Shown piece by piece: positions 60,758-64,000 of a stretch of 64,000 nucleotides of DNA. Position 1 is the stretch's first letter, and the number at the start of each line of letters is the position of its first letter. Position numbers and translations under genes: made by a program. The DNA is taken from the NCBI RefSeq assembly GCF_900010755.1, contig NZ_CZJT01000088.1, positions 124,001 through 188,000 on the forward strand, written 5' to 3'. Source of the stretch: Paeniglutamicibacter antarcticus. GTDB lineage: Bacteria; Actinomycetota; Actinomycetes; Actinomycetales; Micrococcaceae. Under the pieces are notes generated by a model. That model was not told the DNA's origin. It was given only the letters and a program-made list of their open reading frames with translations, and made no database searches.

Positions 60758-60786
60758 CCAATCCAACGATGGTAGCGTTCCGAATA
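60758..60786 (+). promoter_or_regulatory. Predicted SigK-type promoter of the molybdoenzyme gene
   Basis: CCAATCC (60758-60764), 16 bases, CGAATA (60781-60786). The -10 CGAATA equals the mycobacterial SigK -10, and spacing is identical to the fasciclin promoter. It is 66 bases before the start codon. Confidence 0.72.
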
Positions 60787-60852
60787 CGAAGTGACAGGTT
60801 CTTCCTGAATTCCCGGTAGAACAACCGACACAACGTATGGGGCGAAGAACTC

Positions 60853-62424
60853 ATGAAAGCTAAATCCGTTTCACGACGCCGGGGATTATTGGATTTCGGG
60901 ATTGCCGGGATTGCCTCTGCAGCAGTGCTTTTTGCCGTGGCCCAATTTGTGTCGGCGTTTTTTGCGACTGCCTCGGCGCCAGTCGTTGCGATGGGTGGCG
61001 TCTTCATCGACCTGACCCCTCCGTGGCTCAAGGACTTGGCAATTGCCACTTTCGGCACAAACGACAAGTTGGCCCTCTTCATTTCGATTGGCATCGTGGT
61101 CCTGGTGATCGCGGGACTGGTCGGGGTGCTGGCCCGAAAGTCGCTTGCTGCTGCATCGGCCTGCATCGTCCTGCTGGCCATCGGCATTGGTGCGGCAATC
61201 TTCTCGCGTCCCGCAACGGGTGCCGCCGATCTAACGCCATTGGCTATTGGAACGGTGGCCGGTTTACTCGCGCTGCGTTGGCTTTCTGCGTTGGCCGGTC
61301 GCGGACTTGCGCCGGACCACGCGCTAAGCACGGATCCGGAAAACCAGACCGGTTCCACGCGACGGAAATTCCTGCTTGGGGCTGGCCTGTCATTGGTGGG
61401 TGCGGCAGTCGTCGCCGGTGTTGGCCAATCTTTGGCAACTGCCAGAAATGTTGCAGATGCCGCACGCTTGGCACTCGGTCTGCCTCCTGCCAAGGTGCGT
61501 GTGGCGGCAGTGCCGGCAGGAGCCCAGGTTGATGTTGCCGGGATGCCCCCGTTCGTCACACCAAACAAGGATTTTTACCGCATCGACACGGCCCTTTCAG
61601 TGCCGCAAATCAATCCGGCAGACTGGTCCTTGCGTGTCCACGGGATGGTTGAAAACGAATTCACCATAAATTTCGAGGACCTCTTGAAAACGGATCTGGT
61701 CGAAACCTACTTGACGTTGACCTGTGTTTCGAACCCCGTGGGTGGACAGCTGGTCGGCAACGCCAAATGGTTGGGGTATCCGCTGCGGAGCATCCTTGAA
61801 CGCGCGGTTCCGCAGGCCGGAGCCGATATGGTGCTCTCAACGTCCTATGACGGGTTCAGTGCTTCAACGCCGCTTGAGGTCTTGACCGATAATCGTATGG
61901 CTCTGCTGGCTGTGGGCATGAACGATGAACCGCTGCCGCTGGAACATGGTTTCCCCGTGCGCATGGTTGTTCCGGGGCTTTATGGATTCGTTTCGGCCAC
62001 CAAGTGGGTTGTCGATCTGGAAGTCACCCGATTTGCCGACAAAGCTGCCTACTGGAGTACGCGGGGGTGGTCCGATCACGGTCCCATCAAGATGTCATCG
62101 CGAGTGGATGTGCCTCGTTCCTTTGCCAAGGTGGGATCGGGCGAAGTGGTCATGGGTGGAACTGCGTGGTCCCAGACCCAAGGAATTTCGGGCGTCCAGG
62201 TTCAAATCGATGACGGTGAATGGTTGGACGCAGAGCTCGGTTCGGAGGTGTCCCTTGATACGTGGCGTCAATGGCGGTACGTCTGGAAGGGCGGTTCCAC
62301 GGGGAACCACACGGTCAGTGTGCGGGCCATCGACGGGCATGGAACGGTCCAATCCAGCGATAAGGCCGATCCAGCACCGAACGGTTCAAGTGGTTGGCAG
62401 CGGGTCCAGTTCAGCGTTGAATAG
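60853..62424 (+). CDS. Membrane-bound sulfite-oxidase-like molybdopterin oxidoreductase
   Basis: A 523-residue fusion. Residues 1-155 contain about four membrane helices (DFGIAGIASAAVLFAVAQFVSAFF, LALFISIGIVVLVIAGLVGVL and others). A twin-Arg/signal-like RRKFLLGAGLSLVGAAVVAG lies near 170, and a molybdopterin domain follows from about 225. Its Mo-binding cysteine is in LTLTCVSNPVGGQLVGNAKW, and GFPVRMVVPGLYGFVSATKWV is also conserved. The final 95 residues are an Ig-like dimerisation domain. Natural substrate unknown, possibly methionine sulfoxide or sulfite. Controlled by its own SigK-type promoter. Confidence 0.9.
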   Translation: MKAKSVSRRRGLLDFGIAGIASAAVLFAVAQFVSAFFATASAPVVAMGGVFIDLTPPWLKDLAIATFGTNDKLALFISIGIVVLVIAGLVGVLARKSLAAASACIVLLAIGIGAAIFSRPATGAADLTPLAIGTVAGLLALRWLSALAGRGLAPDHALSTDPENQTGSTRRKFLLGAGLSLVGAAVVAGVGQSLATARNVADAARLALGLPPAKVRVAAVPAGAQVDVAGMPPFVTPNKDFYRIDTALSVPQINPADWSLRVHGMVENEFTINFEDLLKTDLVETYLTLTCVSNPVGGQLVGNAKWLGYPLRSILERAVPQAGADMVLSTSYDGFSASTPLEVLTDNRMALLAVGMNDEPLPLEHGFPVRMVVPGLYGFVSATKWVVDLEVTRFADKAAYWSTRGWSDHGPIKMSSRVDVPRSFAKVGSGEVVMGGTAWSQTQGISGVQVQIDDGEWLDAELGSEVSLDTWRQWRYVWKGGSTGNHTVSVRAIDGHGTVQSSDKADPAPNGSSGWQRVQFSVE

Positions 62425-62438
62425 TCGCATTCACGCTG

Positions 62439-62894
62439 TTACCCGGTGTACATCAATGAACCGGGAGTGGTGAGACGCTCGCCGGTTTCGAGCCAGGTCT
62501 TCAGGCCCGAAAGGATCATGGGCCAGCCGCCATGGACCTGTTTGTTGGCTCCGGCCTTGAGCCTGTCGTGGGTCAGCTTGAGCAGGCAGGAATCCTCTAT
62601 CTGTTCGATTTCAAAGGTGACCCGGCTTTCCCCTTCGGCCAGGACGGCTTCATCCCACAGTGCAGTCATGCTCACCACCAATTTGTAGGGTTCCTCGACC
62701 TCCAAGACGGTTCCGGCGCCCAGCGGCCCATCGGCATTGGGGTTGCTGGTGGTATAGGAGGAACCGGGAACCCAATCGGTGATGAATGAATTGCCGAAGT
62801 AGTAGATGGCGGTTTGTTCGGGATCCGTCAGGGCCGCCCAAAGCTTCTCGGGGGTGCTCTTGATGTAAATTTCAAAAATCTTCTCCATCTCCAC
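62439..62894 (-). CDS. SRPBCC (AHSA1-like) domain protein
   Basis: A 151-residue small START-like protein: KIFEIYIKSTPEKLWAALTDPEQTAIYYFGNSF opens the fold, and LEVEEPYKLVVSMTALWDE and LKLTHDRLKAGANKQVHGGWPMILSGLKTWLETGE close it with the C-terminal helix. Proteins of this size and sequence often pair with an ArsR regulator; none is adjacent here. The start could be at 62894 or, two codons later, at 62888. It converges with the molybdoenzyme. Confidence 0.88.
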   Translation of the reverse strand: MEMEKIFEIYIKSTPEKLWAALTDPEQTAIYYFGNSFITDWVPGSSYTTSNPNADGPLGAGTVLEVEEPYKLVVSMTALWDEAVLAEGESRVTFEIEQIEDSCLLKLTHDRLKAGANKQVHGGWPMILSGLKTWLETGERLTTPGSLMYTG

Positions 62895-63054
62895 AGGGTA
62901 GACCCCGGATCCGGGATTTTTCAGGGCCGGTGGCCGGGCTATTTACAAATGGCATGCCACGCCCGTCACCGCATGCGCAACGAACCCCCAGTTGCCGCCC
63001 GGCCGCATCCAGTGGATGGGTCGAACGCCAACCGGGGGGGCCGGCTGACCGCAA

Positions 63055-63858
63055 CTACTTTTTGTCGTCACCGGTGAGTCGCTGGCTTAGGTACACCGGG
63101 ATCATCGACGCGATGATCAGCACCGCGGCAATGACGTTGACGACGGGTGCCTGGTTCGGTCTGGACATGTTGTTGAAGATCCAGATCGGCAGCGTTTCGG
63201 TGCCCGGGGCCGCAGTGAAGGTCGTGACGACGATTTCATCGAAGCTCAGCGCGAAGGCAAGCAGGCCGCCGGCGATGAACGCCGACCGGAATCCGGGGAA
63301 GGTGACCTGGAAGAACGTCTTGAACATGTTCGCTCCCATGTCCATGGCTGCTTCCTCCAATCCGCGATTCATCCGCCCCATGCGCGCCTGGACGTTGTTG
63401 AACACCATCACGATCGAGAATGTTGCGTGGCCGACGATAACCGAGAACAGCCCGAGCCCGATGCCCAGCGGTTCGAGCACCGTCTTGAAGGTGTTGTTCA
63501 GGGCCACGCCGGTGACGATTCCGGGAAGGGCGATCGGAAGGACCACCAGGAGGTTCACGGTGCTCTTGCCGAAAAAATCGTAGCGGGAAAGCGCGAAGGC
63601 GACCATTGAACCCAGGACCAGGGAGATCGCCGTGGCCACGGAGGCGACCTTCACGGAAGTCCACAGCGCCTCGCGGACACCTTCGTTGTTCCAGGCCGCA
63701 ACCCACCACTTGGTGGTGAATTCCTTGATGGGGAAAGCCCCCGAAGTCGTGGCGTTGACCGAATTCGCGATCACCAGCATCAGCGGCAGGTAGATGGCCG
63801 CCATGATGAGACCAGCGAGGAGGGTCAGGGTGGTCTTTGCGGGAGTTGAGAGTCTCAT
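63055..63858 (-). CDS. ABC transporter permease, spermidine/putrescine type (PotC-like)
   Basis: Inner-membrane permease of 267 residues with six helices. The inner-loop EAA motif contacting the ATPase is GLEEAAMDMGANMFKTFFQVTFPGFRSAFIAGGLLAFALSFDEIVV, as in PotC/YdcV. AAGGAG precedes the ATG at 63858. The other subunits (ATPase, PotB-like permease, binding protein) must lie beyond the right edge of the window. The substrate may be polyamine, but other small amines or opines are possible. Confidence 0.92.
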   Translation of the reverse strand: MRLSTPAKTTLTLLAGLIMAAIYLPLMLVIANSVNATTSGAFPIKEFTTKWWVAAWNNEGVREALWTSVKVASVATAISLVLGSMVAFALSRYDFFGKSTVNLLVVLPIALPGIVTGVALNNTFKTVLEPLGIGLGLFSVIVGHATFSIVMVFNNVQARMGRMNRGLEEAAMDMGANMFKTFFQVTFPGFRSAFIAGGLLAFALSFDEIVVTTFTAAPGTETLPIWIFNNMSRPNQAPVVNVIAAVLIIASMIPVYLSQRLTGDDKK

Positions 63859-64000
63859 GCCCGTCTCCTTAGAGTGCCTTCAGGGCACCGGATTAGTGGC
63901 GGCCCATGGAGAGGTCTCGGATGCTGCATCGCACATGGCTTGGTGGCAAGGGGAAAAGCAGGAACGGCTGCTGATGCTCACCATGGAATCCGCAGATGAG
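63859..64000. other. Window edge upstream of the ABC permease, unresolved
   Basis: This 142-base stretch contains no complete gene. Three minus-strand frames close with stops (for example after MGRH), and none carries a clear permease C-terminus. A small hairpin GTGCC-TTCAG-GGCAC lies near 63877-63891. Whether the upstream gene of the ABC operon ends here cannot be decided. Confidence 0.4.

Overview
The window comes from a high-GC Gram-positive bacterium, most likely an Arthrobacter-like member of the Micrococcaceae. This rests on the G+C-rich coding sequence with frequent ATGA start/stop overlaps, the HmuTUV/heme oxygenase heme-iron locus, an Rpf-LysM resuscitation-promoting factor, the SigK/RskA pair with a fasciclin lipoprotein, and the actinobacterial families DUF3105, PaaX and TIGR03364. 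No rRNA, tRNA, CRISPR array, insertion sequence or phage gene was recognised. The window reads as ordinary chromosome with several accessory modules.

Layout. 1-4.4 kb: heme-iron uptake (hmuTUV plus the start of a secreted heme-binding-type protein) divergent from heme oxygenase, with DtxR/IdeR-like boxes between. 4.4-7.3 kb: two overlapping 3-methyladenine glycosylase genes, then a metal-sensing ArsR repressor and its cation-diffusion exporter. 7.3-11.3 kb: VanZ-like protein and a MacB/FtsX-type ABC exporter. 11.3-18 kb: an ECF sigma factor/Ogt pair and a jetABC operon (Wadjet/MksBEF-type SMC complex) with no jetD beside it. 18-24 kb: deacetylase-like lipoprotein, aldo/keto reductase, RecB-like nuclease/helicase. 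24-31.4 kb: secreted protein with a possibly structured upstream region, a FadR/cache/APC-permease operon, and an SGNH hydrolase/glutaminase-STAS-cNMP operon. 31.4-41 kb: acyl-CoA synthetase, a DUF3105/DUF305/small exported protein group, an M50-like protease, an unrecognised 584-aa multidomain protein overlapped by a small HTH gene, a TIGR01777 epimerase and an EamA transporter.

41-45.4 kb: a small phosphonate catabolism module (TIGR03364 oxidoreductase, GntR/UTRA regulator, phosphonatase-like HAD), then rpf with a long hairpin-rich leader. 45.5-48 kb: trimethylamine monooxygenase with about 1.1 kb of apparently non-coding DNA upstream. 48-50.7 kb: an ArsR/SRPBCC pair and a kynA-paaX tryptophan catabolism operon whose promoter suggests a leaderless transcript. 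51-54.7 kb: membrane protein, secreted HNH nuclease, cupin and an arylformamidase-like hydrolase. 54.8-57.9 kb: a three-gene type III polyketide synthase cluster. 58-62.4 kb: a SigK-type regulon (fasciclin lipoprotein, sigK, rskA, sulfite-oxidase-like molybdoenzyme) with two matching predicted promoters. The right edge holds an SRPBCC protein and a polyamine-type ABC permease.

The observations most worth following are the jetABC operon lacking jetD, the 584-aa protein/HTH pair, the two structured leader regions (24.03-24.09 kb and 44.43-44.51 kb), and the shared SigK promoter motif. All functions are inferred by reading sequence and recalling families; no database search was run.
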